The notes under the pieces: generated by a model
Told to the model about the DNA's origin: nothing
Database searches by the model: none
What the model saw: only the letters and a program-made list of their open reading frames with translations
Assembly: GCA_039995105.1 (NCBI GenBank)
Contig: CP146203.1
Span: 3,162,001-3,226,000 of the forward strand
Length of the DNA stretch: 64,000 bases
Reading direction: 5' to 3'
Origin: Jonesiaceae bacterium BS-20
GTDB taxonomy: Bacteria > Actinomycetota > Actinomycetes > Actinomycetales > Cellulomonadaceae
Program-made: the position numbers and the translations under genes
Shown here: piece by piece, positions 43,097 to 51,709 of the stretch
Position numbering within the stretch: position 1 is the stretch's first letter
Layout of the letters: the number at the start of each line of letters is the position of its first letter

Positions 43097-43507
43097 ATGA
43101 CTACCCGGTTCCCACTGCAAACTGACGGCAACCACGCATACAACATCCAAGATGAGATCAATGAGGCAGTCGCTGCGAGCGGTGTCCGAGAAGGACTCGT
43201 CACCATCGTTGCTCCCCACACGACGGCAGCTTTGGGCATTATTTCTTACCACGATCCACTGGGATTGGAAGACGTAATGGATGAATTTCAACGACTGGTG
43301 CCCGCGCGCATCACGTTCAAACATGAACATGACACGCCCCAGGACGCTGCCGGTCACGTGCTTTCCACGATGGTGGGTCCAACGCTCACGCTCATTGTCC
43401 AAGAAGGTGCAGTACTCCTAGGCCACTCCCAAAAGGTGTACTTTCTCGAATTTGATGGACCGCGAAAACGCCAGTTCTTTGTCAAGGTAACCGCAGACGC
43501 CAACTAG
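43097..43507 (+). CDS. YjbQ family (UPF0047) protein
   Basis: A 136-residue YjbQ/UPF0047 protein, a compact trimeric beta fold with a conserved metal-site histidine set, seen here in HTTAALGIISYHDP, GHVLSTMVGPTLTLIV, and GHSQKVYFLEFDGPRKRQFF. Family members have weak thiamine-phosphate synthase activity in vitro, but their natural role is unsettled. The start is ATG 43097 with AAAGGA eight bases upstream; the frame extends far upstream but only as a shadow of the SIS gene. Its place in a sugar operon argues for a role in phosphorylated sugar chemistry rather than thiamine synthesis. Confidence 0.88.
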   Translation: MTTRFPLQTDGNHAYNIQDEINEAVAASGVREGLVTIVAPHTTAALGIISYHDPLGLEDVMDEFQRLVPARITFKHEHDTPQDAAGHVLSTMVGPTLTLIVQEGAVLLGHSQKVYFLEFDGPRKRQFFVKVTADAN

Positions 43508-43556
43508 GCAGTCCTGGATCCGTCAACCAAATTGCATGCTTCAAGGAGGGAAACAA

Positions 43557-44456
43557 ATGACAAACGAAATTCTTAGCAGGTACAAGTACGCAGATAATGT
43601 GCCCCACAACGGTTTAAAAATAAATGGTCGTCCGGCGCTTACCCAGATTGATCCTGCCAAGGTTAACCGCTATGTCTTACTCGTTGTACGCGACCCGCTT
43701 TGTGCCTACAACGAGGACCCTGCTGAGCAGATTGCACAACGGCTGACGGATCCACAGCTTGCCGGGCGCTCCGGAATGTTTACCACCTATTCAGGTCAGT
43801 ACAAGTCGGTTCCAGTTACCGTGCTGAGTGGAGGCTCAGGTGGGCCAGAAGTTGAATTGGCACTGATGGAACTGTTTGAGCACACGACAGCAGATACTTT
43901 TATCCGCGTTGGTGGATCTGGTGGCATGCATGCATCGGTTCGACCGGGTGATTTGGTGGTTGCGACCGGAACGGTTCGTGACGAAGGCACAACCAAGGAT
44001 TACATTCCAGCATCATTCCCTGGTGCCGCGGCGCCCGAGGTTGTCATGGCCCTAGCCCAAGCTGCCTCACAACAAGAAACACCATTTCATCTTGGCCTGA
44101 CTCGATCAACAGATTCCGATTATGTGGCCGGAGGCAGACCCGCAGCTAAGGCCTACTTCCAGCCACAGCACCTCGACATTGTTGAAACTTGGACACGTGC
44201 CGGTGTGCTCAATGGAGACCGTGAATCCGCCCCTATCGTCACACTCGCAAACTTGTTTGGCCACCGAGGTGGCTCGATTTGTTCAGTTGCGGACAACATT
44301 GTGACCGGTGAGAAGTTCGAAGCTGGTGCTGGACATGACGCGGCAATCGACGTGGCACTTGAAGGACTAGTGGTGCTGCACACGATGGATGCGCAACGTG
44401 AGTCCTCTGGATTACCTATTTGGGTTCCATCCCTTGCAAGTGGAGCGCAGGCATGA
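43557..44456 (+). CDS. nucleoside phosphorylase (uridine/purine phosphorylase superfamily)
   Basis: A 299-residue protein of the PNP_UDP_1 superfamily. FIRVGGSGGMHASVRPGDLV is the phosphate/base-binding loop (usually RxGTCGG), TRSTDSDYVAGG corresponds to the STDSFY-type base loop, and GDRESAPIVTLANLFGHRGG is an altered form of the ribose-binding EMES helix that keeps the glutamate but not the methionine. It should cleave a ribosyl bond with phosphate to give ribose 1-phosphate, though the altered loops suggest an unusual substrate. AGGAGG precedes ATG 43557. It overlaps the next PfkB gene by ATGA. Confidence 0.85.
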   Translation: MTNEILSRYKYADNVPHNGLKINGRPALTQIDPAKVNRYVLLVVRDPLCAYNEDPAEQIAQRLTDPQLAGRSGMFTTYSGQYKSVPVTVLSGGSGGPEVELALMELFEHTTADTFIRVGGSGGMHASVRPGDLVVATGTVRDEGTTKDYIPASFPGAAAPEVVMALAQAASQQETPFHLGLTRSTDSDYVAGGRPAAKAYFQPQHLDIVETWTRAGVLNGDRESAPIVTLANLFGHRGGSICSVADNIVTGEKFEAGAGHDAAIDVALEGLVVLHTMDAQRESSGLPIWVPSLASGAQA

Positions 44457-45397
44457 AAAGGGTTGTCATTGAAGGCGGGATCAGCCGTGATCACCTAGTC
44501 ACGGCGCCACTCGGAGCAATTTTTGACCAGCCAGGTGGCCCGGGCCTTTATGCATCAATCGCGGCCGCAGCCACTGGGCGGGCGTTGAGTGGGGGAGACC
44601 CTACGACGCTTGCGGTCGAGTTGTGGGCCAACTTACCAATGGCAGACCTTGATATCCGAGCGGAATTGGAACGTCGCGGTGTTGACCTCAGTCATTGTGT
44701 TGATGAGCAGGCTCTTCCGAACCTCTGGATCCTAAATTCTGCTGAGGGCCGGCGGATTGTGAATACCGCAGTTCAGGGCGGCTATGAATTGAATGAGAGC
44801 GACACGTTTACGGAGCGAACCAACCCCTCAGTGGATAGCGCCGCGATCAATCGAAGTGCCACTATTTTGAGGAGCTCACCAAGGCAAGCGCTGACGGATT
44901 CGATTGATGAAACCCAGGTTTTGGTGGATCCAGATCAACGCGAAGTCGCCGCCCGAGGTTGGGAGTATTTTGCTGCGCTGGCAACCTCAACAACAGTTTT
45001 TACGCCCAGCAGATTGCAGCTGAGTCAGTTAGGACCAGATGTAATTGCGGTAGCCAACGAATTGAGACACCGTACGGGAGTTTCGGTAGTGGCCAGGCTT
45101 GATGCTGAGGGCAGCTTGGTACTTCCCGCACAGGGTGGGCAGTGGCGAGTCTGGGCACAGGACGTAGAGGTAGTTGATACCACTGGCGCCGGAGATACCC
45201 ACGCAGGTGCCCTTGCAGCAGCATTGGCCTATCCCTCCCTAACAATCCGAAGTGACGTTCCTCGACTAGTACAAGCCACGATCGTTGCTACCTGCGTGGT
45301 GGCGCACAACCTCAAGGGGCTAGGCATGACTTCTCTAGCCCCAAACTTTTCTTTGACCAGGCATGCCCTTGATGCCATTTTTTTGGAAGGCAACTGA
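44453..45397 (+). CDS. PfkB-family carbohydrate kinase
   Basis: A 314-residue ribokinase-like kinase. The C-terminal signature VVDTTGAGDTHAGALAAALA is intact with the catalytic aspartate, in contrast to the first PfkB protein of this operon. The N-terminus GGISRDHLVTAPLG and GGPGLYASIAAAATGRAL are shortened relative to ribokinase, and HIS/sugar-binding loops are divergent, so the substrate is probably not plain ribose. ATG 44453 overlaps the phosphorylase stop; the SIS gene follows after one base. Likely phosphorylates an intermediate later handled by the adjacent SIS protein. Confidence 0.88.
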   Translation: MKRVVIEGGISRDHLVTAPLGAIFDQPGGPGLYASIAAAATGRALSGGDPTTLAVELWANLPMADLDIRAELERRGVDLSHCVDEQALPNLWILNSAEGRRIVNTAVQGGYELNESDTFTERTNPSVDSAAINRSATILRSSPRQALTDSIDETQVLVDPDQREVAARGWEYFAALATSTTVFTPSRLQLSQLGPDVIAVANELRHRTGVSVVARLDAEGSLVLPAQGGQWRVWAQDVEVVDTTGAGDTHAGALAAALAYPSLTIRSDVPRLVQATIVATCVVAHNLKGLGMTSLAPNFSLTRHALDAIFLEGN

Positions 45398-45398
45398 A

Positions 45399-46325
45399 AT
45401 GACTAATGATCACCTCGCCGCACAGGCTTTGAGCGCACTGACTGTGCCAACTATTACCCCACTGGAGGGACGTCGGATTGCATTCCTTGGATGCGGCGAC
45501 TCTCTTGCAGCCGCGCGTCCTTCAGAAGATGCGTTGGGCCACAGAGTTATCTCTGCCGGCGACGTCGCCTGGAGTGGGAATGCACCGGCTGGAGTTGAGG
45601 CCGTAGTCGCGTTGTCTTGGTCTGGGAAAACGGGTGCAACCATTAACGCTGCCAAGGTGGCAAAGGCTGCGGGGTTGGAAGTAATTGCAATCACAACAAA
45701 TGAGAAATCACCTTTGGCAGAGCTTGCAGATACGCACGTCGTTCTTCCTCAATTCACTATTAAGGAAGAGATCCCAGCAATTGGGTACGCGGTCCACGCG
45801 GCGGCTTCTATGGCACTTTGTGGCTTGGAAGACATCAACCTTGAAAGTGTCGCATCCGATTGGAATAACTCGAGTGCGCAGGTCGCAAGGTTGGTAACTG
45901 AAGCCGGAGATATTCCGCACGGAATCACCATCGCAAGCATGCCTGACGCCCATGGTTCGGCAGAGTTTTGGATGCTCAAGATCATTGAAGCAACCGGCCT
46001 AACCGTACGGACCGCAGCGATCGAAGAAATAGGACACGTTGACTACTTCCTCGGTCCCCAGCCACACCTCATGATCCTGATGTCAGGAGCACAGGAAGCA
46101 CCTAGAGCAGACTCTCTGGGAGCTGCTCTTGCACGCAACGGTCAAACCGTTCTCCAAGTCCGTTTAGCGGATTTCACAAGTTCAACTGGGGCTACTCGTC
46201 AAGTTGTTGGAGGAGTTATTGGCGCAGACGTTAGCGAAAAACTCGCGGACAAATGGGGACGCCCGTACTTCCGTAACCATGAAGTAGATATGAGCGCCCA
46301 GCACATTCAAGTACCTGGAAATTAA
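45399..46325 (+). CDS. SIS-domain sugar isomerase-like protein
   Basis: A 308-residue protein with SIS folds, different from the other SIS gene of this operon. Visible are RRIAFLGCGDSLAAARPSED, VVALSWSGKTGATINAAKVA with the phosphosugar-binding Ser-Gly-Lys-Thr, and AIEEIGHVDYFLGPQPHLMI near the interdomain glutamate. It probably isomerises or deglycosylates a phosphorylated sugar made by the preceding kinase. It starts one base after that kinase's stop. It ends 55 bases before the binding-protein gene. Confidence 0.85.
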   Translation: MTNDHLAAQALSALTVPTITPLEGRRIAFLGCGDSLAAARPSEDALGHRVISAGDVAWSGNAPAGVEAVVALSWSGKTGATINAAKVAKAAGLEVIAITTNEKSPLAELADTHVVLPQFTIKEEIPAIGYAVHAAASMALCGLEDINLESVASDWNNSSAQVARLVTEAGDIPHGITIASMPDAHGSAEFWMLKIIEATGLTVRTAAIEEIGHVDYFLGPQPHLMILMSGAQEAPRADSLGAALARNGQTVLQVRLADFTSSTGATRQVVGGVIGADVSEKLADKWGRPYFRNHEVDMSAQHIQVPGN

Positions 46326-46380
46326 CAAACCAGTCACAGGGTGGAACCAATCCGCCTAAGACTCAACGAGGAGTTTTGAA

Positions 46381-47745
46381 ATGACAACACGATCACGATT
46401 AGCAAAAATTGTTGCAGTTACCGCACTGGGAGCGCTGCTTCTATCCGCGTGCGGGTCCGGAGGTGATTCAGAATCCGGTGGAGACGGCAAGAAAGAGACG
46501 ATCGAAATGTGGTTCTGGGGAGCGCCTCCAGCACACCAGGAATCGTTGAAGACCAACTTGGTAGACAAGTTCAACGCGTCACAGGACAAGGTAACGCTCG
46601 AAGTAACTTTCAATGAGCGAGTCGACTCGAACATCCAGACTGCCCTGTCCGCGAATGGGGGTCCAGATATTGTGTACGGTTCTGGCCCATCATTCGTGTC
46701 ACCGTTTGCAAAGGCTGGAAAATTGGTCAATCTTGACGAGTATTCCAAAAAGTATGGTTGGGGAGACCGGATTCTGGAACCCATCTACCAATCCGGAACC
46801 GTTGATGGTTCCCTATACGCGCTTGCCAACTCGATCAATACTGTAGGAATCTTCTACAACAAGGCAGTGCTTGATGAACTCGGCCAAGAGATTCCCACGA
46901 CGATCGAAGAGCTAGAAACTGTTCTCACAGCTGCCGGAGATGCTGGTCTATACCCATCGGTCACGGGCAATAAGGGATGGCAGCCAGTCAATGAGAACTA
47001 CTCATCCATGTTCTTGACGGCGGTTGCTGGTCCAGATGCGATGTATGACGTTCTAAACGGTGATGCTCAGTGGACTGATCAACCCTTCGTTGATGCAGTT
47101 GAGATGAGTGCCAAGTGGTACCAAAACGGTTTCCTAGGTGGAGGCCAATACCTCAACCTTAACTTCAATGAGTCGATGCAACTCTTGGCCGATAACCAGT
47201 CGCCTTTCTTCTTTGGCCCAACGCTGGCGTTCCAATTCGCAACAGAGTTCTTTAATGATGAAAATGGCAATGTTGACGATCTGGGCTTCATCCCGTTCCC
47301 AACAGTGGGTGCAGGGCTGGAAGATGACTTGTTTACCCTGGCGACAACCGCATCGTTCTCCATCAATGCGGCTAGTAAGCACCAAGATGAAGCCGCTGAA
47401 GTTATTGACTTCATGATGACCGAAGACTTCATGAAGATCATGACTGAGGATTGGCCAGGGTACTGGGGCGTTCCGCTCAAAGGACTCGAACTAGACCCAG
47501 CGAACTTTACGGGGCTCTCGGCAACTTACGCGGATGCTATTAACAAGATCATCCCGGCAGTTGAAGACGGCCGTTTTGGATACTTCACGGGAACCTTCTT
47601 CCCGCCACAAACTCAGCAGGAACTTGTCAACATCGACATGGTTTGGCTTGGACAACAAGATGCTACAAGTTTCCTCGAATCTGTTGAAGCGACATTCGCA
47701 AGCGAACTGGAATCGGGCGCAGTTCCGCCAATTCCAAAGCCCTAA
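46381..47745 (+). CDS. CUT1 extracellular solute-binding lipoprotein
   Basis: A 454-residue family 1 binding protein. Signal peptide with lipobox LSAC (Cys24) and a short Gly/Ser/Asp linker. The mature part begins TIEMWFWGAPPAHQESLK and has VDSNIQTALSANGGPDIVYG, YALANSINTVGIFYNKAVLD and a long C-terminal lobe typical of CUT1 sugar or polyol binding proteins. GAGGAG lies upstream of the ATG. It hands its ligand to the two permeases encoded next. Because the operon's enzymes include nucleoside hydrolase and ADP-ribosylglycohydrolase, the ligand may be a ribosyl compound rather than an ordinary oligosaccharide; this is inference. Confidence 0.92.
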   Translation: MTTRSRLAKIVAVTALGALLLSACGSGGDSESGGDGKKETIEMWFWGAPPAHQESLKTNLVDKFNASQDKVTLEVTFNERVDSNIQTALSANGGPDIVYGSGPSFVSPFAKAGKLVNLDEYSKKYGWGDRILEPIYQSGTVDGSLYALANSINTVGIFYNKAVLDELGQEIPTTIEELETVLTAAGDAGLYPSVTGNKGWQPVNENYSSMFLTAVAGPDAMYDVLNGDAQWTDQPFVDAVEMSAKWYQNGFLGGGQYLNLNFNESMQLLADNQSPFFFGPTLAFQFATEFFNDENGNVDDLGFIPFPTVGAGLEDDLFTLATTASFSINAASKHQDEAAEVIDFMMTEDFMKIMTEDWPGYWGVPLKGLELDPANFTGLSATYADAINKIIPAVEDGRFGYFTGTFFPPQTQQELVNIDMVWLGQQDATSFLESVEATFASELESGAVPPIPKP

Positions 47746-47754
47746 TTGCTAAGC

Positions 47755-47786
47755 GGTGGGGTCAGCCAGAGTTGACTGACCCCACC
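47755..47786 (+). terminator. intra-operonic stem-loop after the binding-protein gene
   Basis: A perfect 11-base GC-rich stem (47755-47765 with 47776-47786) with a 10-base loop, ten bases after the binding-protein stop codon. The permease genes follow directly, so it probably reduces read-through or stabilises the upstream message. Confidence 0.65.
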
Positions 47787-47805
47787 CCACCAGGATGGAA
47801 CCCTC

Positions 47806-48741
47806 ATGGCGCAAGTAGAAGCTGTTGCCCCCGTGATCAAGAATGCCCGGGACAAGTCAGCAAAGAAGACTACAAACAAGAATAGATACCGAGTTCACTA
47901 CCTCCTGCTAGCTCCGGCATTGATCCTGTCAATGTCAATTGTCTTAGTGCCTGGAGCTTTCACCGCACTAACTTCAGTCACGGACTGGAACGGTATTGAT
48001 ATGTCTCCCAATTTTGTAGGGGCGGACAACTATCTGGAGATCTTCGGAGACCCCGTATTTTTGACGGCGCTCAAGAACAACATTATTTGGACGCTGTTGT
48101 TCCTGACAATCCCGGTAGCCATTGGGCTGGGAGTAGCAATGCTACTTCTCAAACGCAAGCGGTCACGAGCAGTTTTTCAGGTTATCTTCTTACTGCCATA
48201 CGTGATGGCTGCGGTAACCAACGCGATGGTCTGGCTCAACATGATTTACAGCCCAATCAGTGGAGTTATTGGTTTCCTGAACAAGCAAGGATTCAATATT
48301 CCTTCCCCATTGACCAACATGGACACCGCAATCTATGCCGTTGCGGCAGTGGACATGTGGCATTACTGGGGCTTTCTCCTCGTGGTTTATTTAGCGGCAC
48401 TGCGCCAAACCCCTATCGAGCAGATAGAAGCGGCTCAGATTGAAGGCGCTAATTCGTGGCAGATCTTCCGAAATGTGTACTTACCTAGTATCAAACCAAC
48501 AATGCAGTTGATGTTTGTCATGATCATGATTTTCTCGTTCTTGACCTTCGACTACATCTTCCTCATGACACAGGGAGGACCCGCGCACTCAACCGAGATG
48601 CTTAGCACTTTTGCGTACAGCTTTGCGTTCGCAACCTTCCAGTTTGGAAAGGCTGCCGCGGTTGGCATGGTAATGGGGCTATTTGGCCTAGTGGGATCGA
48701 TTCTTTACACCAAGATGAGCGGAAAGGCAGCGGACGAATGA
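47806..48741 (+). CDS. CUT1 ABC transporter permease (MalF type)
   Basis: A 311-residue permease with a basic cytoplasmic N-terminus (Lys/Arg-rich residues 10-30), six helices and the EAA loop EAAQIEGANSWQIFRNVYLP. It pairs with the next permease, which overlaps it by ATGA. As in the alpha-glucoside operon, no ATPase is encoded here. The helical segment YRVHYLLLAPALILSMSIVL is the typical first helix of MalF-like proteins. Confidence 0.93.
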   Translation: MAQVEAVAPVIKNARDKSAKKTTNKNRYRVHYLLLAPALILSMSIVLVPGAFTALTSVTDWNGIDMSPNFVGADNYLEIFGDPVFLTALKNNIIWTLLFLTIPVAIGLGVAMLLLKRKRSRAVFQVIFLLPYVMAAVTNAMVWLNMIYSPISGVIGFLNKQGFNIPSPLTNMDTAIYAVAAVDMWHYWGFLLVVYLAALRQTPIEQIEAAQIEGANSWQIFRNVYLPSIKPTMQLMFVMIMIFSFLTFDYIFLMTQGGPAHSTEMLSTFAYSFAFATFQFGKAAAVGMVMGLFGLVGSILYTKMSGKAADE

Positions 48742-49574
48742 GAAAATCACGCGAACAATCGCTGCGGATGATGCCAGGAAACGTTGTGCTGGTGGTGCTG
48801 GCATTTACCGCGCTCTTGCCTATCTTCCTAGTATTTCTGAACAGTTTAAAAACCGCCCCTGAGGTGGTTCGCAACCCACTTGCGTTTCCAGCAGTGCTTG
48901 ACTGGGGAAACTACGTAGAGGCTTGGAAGTATGCCAAGTTTGGAACAGGTTTCAAGAACTCGGTTCTGCTGACCGGTACAACAATTCTAGTTGTTTTGCT
49001 TACCGCAGCGCCCGCTGCCTATGTTCTTGCAGAACGCAAGATCAAAGCTGCCCGGCCGGTCATGGTTTATCTCATGGTTGCCATGACAGTCCCGATTCAG
49101 CTGTTCCTGTTTCCGCTCTATGCAGTGTTTGCTAAGGCGGGCCTTATCTCCAATGTCTTTGCTGTGGGAATCATCATTGCCGCAATTAACTTGCCGTTGG
49201 CGATCATGTTGCTGCGGACATTCTTCTTGGGAATCCCTAAAGAACTTCCAGAAGCTGCCACCATGGACGGGGCCAATACTTTCCAGGTCCTCCGCCATAT
49301 CCTCCTACCAGCGGTTTCGCCAGGTCTTATTACCGTAGGCATCATTGTGGGACTCAACGCTTGGAACGAGTACCTGATCTCGGTAACCTTCCTCCAAAGC
49401 GAATCCAGCTACACCGCGACTCTTGGGTTCTTATCATTGACGGGCACATTCGCAGTGGACCAGGGCGTTCTCATGGCAGGTGCAGCAATTCTCATCTTGC
49501 CAATTGTGGTCCTGTTCCTTATCGCCCAACGCAGCTTTGTTGACGGTCTAGTGAGTGGTTCGGTGAAGGGATGA
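48738..49574 (+). CDS. CUT1 ABC transporter permease (MalG type)
   Basis: A 278-residue permease of the MalG branch with six helices, the EAA loop EAATMDGANTFQVLRHILLP and the typical C-terminus LFLIAQRSFVDGLVSGSVKG. It overlaps both its neighbours: the MalF-type permease by ATGA at 48738 and the ADP-ribosylglycohydrolase gene by ATGA at 49571. That direct translational coupling of an importer to the glycohydrolase is strong evidence that the latter acts on the imported compound. Confidence 0.93.
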   Translation: MRKSREQSLRMMPGNVVLVVLAFTALLPIFLVFLNSLKTAPEVVRNPLAFPAVLDWGNYVEAWKYAKFGTGFKNSVLLTGTTILVVLLTAAPAAYVLAERKIKAARPVMVYLMVAMTVPIQLFLFPLYAVFAKAGLISNVFAVGIIIAAINLPLAIMLLRTFFLGIPKELPEAATMDGANTFQVLRHILLPAVSPGLITVGIIVGLNAWNEYLISVTFLQSESSYTATLGFLSLTGTFAVDQGVLMAGAAILILPIVVLFLIAQRSFVDGLVSGSVKG

Positions 49575-51709
49575 GCGTGCAAACTGACTACCTTGAGCGC
49601 ACCTATGCGGGCGTCTTAGGCAAGATCATTGGCGTCTATTTGGGACGCCCGGTTGAGGGCTGGCCATACCAAGACATCATTGACCGATTTGGGCAGGTAC
49701 GCCACTACGTCAACGCCGAACTGGGTATCCCTGTAGTGACGGCAGATGATGACATTTCCGGGTCATTGGCGTTCTCTCGAGCGGTTGTTGATCATGCGGG
49801 CCATGGCCAATTGACCCCACAACAGGTGGGGGAGACCTGGCTTAACTACATTGTTGAGGACAAGACTATTTTGTGGTGGGGAGGAAGAGGCCGCTCGACC
49901 GAGCACACCGCATTCCTCAACCTGCAGGAAGGCCTGAGCGCGCCACAGTCCGGGTCGTTTGCCACCAACGGCAGCACCCTTCCGGTTCAGGTTGGTGCAC
50001 AGATCTTTATTGACCCCTTTGCCATGATGAGCCCTGGAAACCCGGACCGAGCGGTAGCGTTGACGCGAGCAGCCGCACAGGTGAGCCACGATGGTGTGGC
50101 CGTCGAGGCGGCAACATTCATTGCCGCCTTGGAGTCCGGGGCCTACCTCGAACGGGACCTAGACAAACTGATCGCGAAGGCGCGCACCTACATCACCGAT
50201 CAGACCCTCCAGCAGATCATTACGGATGTCCAAGCGTGGTGCGTCGAACATGACGACTGGCGTGTGGTGCGGGACCTCATTGAAGATAACTATGGGTACT
50301 CCGTTTTTGCGGGTCCGTGCCCCGTCACCACAAACTGCGCCGCAGTGGTTGCGGCTTTGCTCTGTGGCAAAGATAGCTTCCACGGTGCGGTCTCGATCGC
50401 GGCATCGGCGGGCTGGGATACGGACTCAAATGCCGGCGTAGTTGGCGCGATCAACGGGATTCGTCTGGGGCTAGCGGCGATTAGCCGTGATGCAGAACTG
50501 CGCACCCCAGTAGCAGATCAGCTCTTAGTCGTCACAGCGGATGGCGGGGAATGTGTTTCTGACGCTGTCCGAGAGGTCCGTGGGATTGATCAGGCTCGGC
50601 GAGTACTCGACGGTGAGGTACAAGCTGAGCGGCAACCACGCTTTGGTTTCGAATTGCCCGGATCCGTACAGGGTTTCCAAGAGTGTACCCGGGTCAGTTC
50701 GCCCTATGCCACACTCGAGGTAGCAAATGTGAGTGAGCATGGCTCCGAACAGGGTACAACAGGCTTGCGGCTTGCGTGCAAGGGGCTATCGGATGGAGTC
50801 ATCGCTGCAGCCTCCACACCAGTATTTATTCCAAAACCGGGTCCAGGAGATAACTTTTCTACCTTAGGCAGCCCAACTCTGTACTCGGGACAAACTGTGC
50901 GTGTTCGTGCACGAGTGGAGCAAAATAACGGACAAGCATCACCCGCTTTGCAGCCGTACATATTAGTGGAATCGGAAGCTGGCTTCGAGGAGGTCTACGG
51001 GACTGCGACATTGCTAGGCGTCCATGGTCAGGAACTTCAGTGGCTGGTTCCCAACGTAGGAAACAACCCGATAATTAAATTTGGGTTGGCCGTAGTTGGG
51101 CGGGGACGCTTCGATGGTGCGGTTGTCGTTGAGCAAGTCGACTGGTCTGGAGCTCCCAAGTACCTGAGCCAAGCAGGGATCCTTATGGAATCGATTTGGG
51201 ACCTAACTCCAAGCCCGTTACGTGCATGGGTGAGCTCAGCCAAGAATTTTGAGGCGGATTTTCGGGTTGCCTATTCGGTTTCACACCCCAGAGGAACAGG
51301 AGTGGTGACCACAGGAACCCGAGACTGGGACAACTACACGTTTTCTTCAACGCTTATATTTAACCCGCATGAGAATGGGGGAGTAGTTGTGCGTGCTCGG
51401 GGGCATAACCGCTACTACGCTGCGATATTCACAAGTTGGAACACCGTTGAGTTGATTCGCCGTAACCACGGTGAAACGCAAGTGTTGGGCTTGGCGAGGT
51501 TTGAATATGCCGAAGACCAACCGGTGCAGGTCTCCCTGAGTGCCATTGGGCGTGACCTGCACGTAAGAATTAATGGTGACCTTGTGCTCGAAGCGCACGA
51601 CTCGTCTGGCCAGGCTCACCTGAGCGGCGGTGCAGGATTTATGGTGACCGGTGGAACCATGCTTGCGGATGGTTTCACTGTCACCACTGCGGAACAGGTG
51701 ACGGCGTGA
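49571..51709 (+). CDS. ADP-ribosylglycohydrolase-fold protein with C-terminal lectin-like domain
   Basis: A 712-residue cytoplasmic protein, about twice the usual ARH length. Residues 1-345 are the ADP-ribosylglycohydrolase (DraG/ARH) fold: GVLGKIIGVYLGRPVEGWP, TADDDISGSL (Thr57, Asp59-61) and GWDTDSNAGVVGAINGIRLG (Asp283, Asp285) give the two-metal site. Residues about 370-530 are a beta-rich linker domain, and about 530-705 a concanavalin/LamG-like beta sandwich (WDNYTFSSTLIFNP, GGVVVRARGHNRYYAA, LHVRINGDLVLEAHD). No signal peptide. It should hydrolyse an N- or O-ribosyl-type bond in the imported compound. A GTGA overlap joins it to the ribokinase-like gene. Confidence 0.88.
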   Translation: MSVQTDYLERTYAGVLGKIIGVYLGRPVEGWPYQDIIDRFGQVRHYVNAELGIPVVTADDDISGSLAFSRAVVDHAGHGQLTPQQVGETWLNYIVEDKTILWWGGRGRSTEHTAFLNLQEGLSAPQSGSFATNGSTLPVQVGAQIFIDPFAMMSPGNPDRAVALTRAAAQVSHDGVAVEAATFIAALESGAYLERDLDKLIAKARTYITDQTLQQIITDVQAWCVEHDDWRVVRDLIEDNYGYSVFAGPCPVTTNCAAVVAALLCGKDSFHGAVSIAASAGWDTDSNAGVVGAINGIRLGLAAISRDAELRTPVADQLLVVTADGGECVSDAVREVRGIDQARRVLDGEVQAERQPRFGFELPGSVQGFQECTRVSSPYATLEVANVSEHGSEQGTTGLRLACKGLSDGVIAAASTPVFIPKPGPGDNFSTLGSPTLYSGQTVRVRARVEQNNGQASPALQPYILVESEAGFEEVYGTATLLGVHGQELQWLVPNVGNNPIIKFGLAVVGRGRFDGAVVVEQVDWSGAPKYLSQAGILMESIWDLTPSPLRAWVSSAKNFEADFRVAYSVSHPRGTGVVTTGTRDWDNYTFSSTLIFNPHENGGVVVRARGHNRYYAAIFTSWNTVELIRRNHGETQVLGLARFEYAEDQPVQVSLSAIGRDLHVRINGDLVLEAHDSSGQAHLSGGAGFMVTGGTMLADGFTVTTAEQVTA

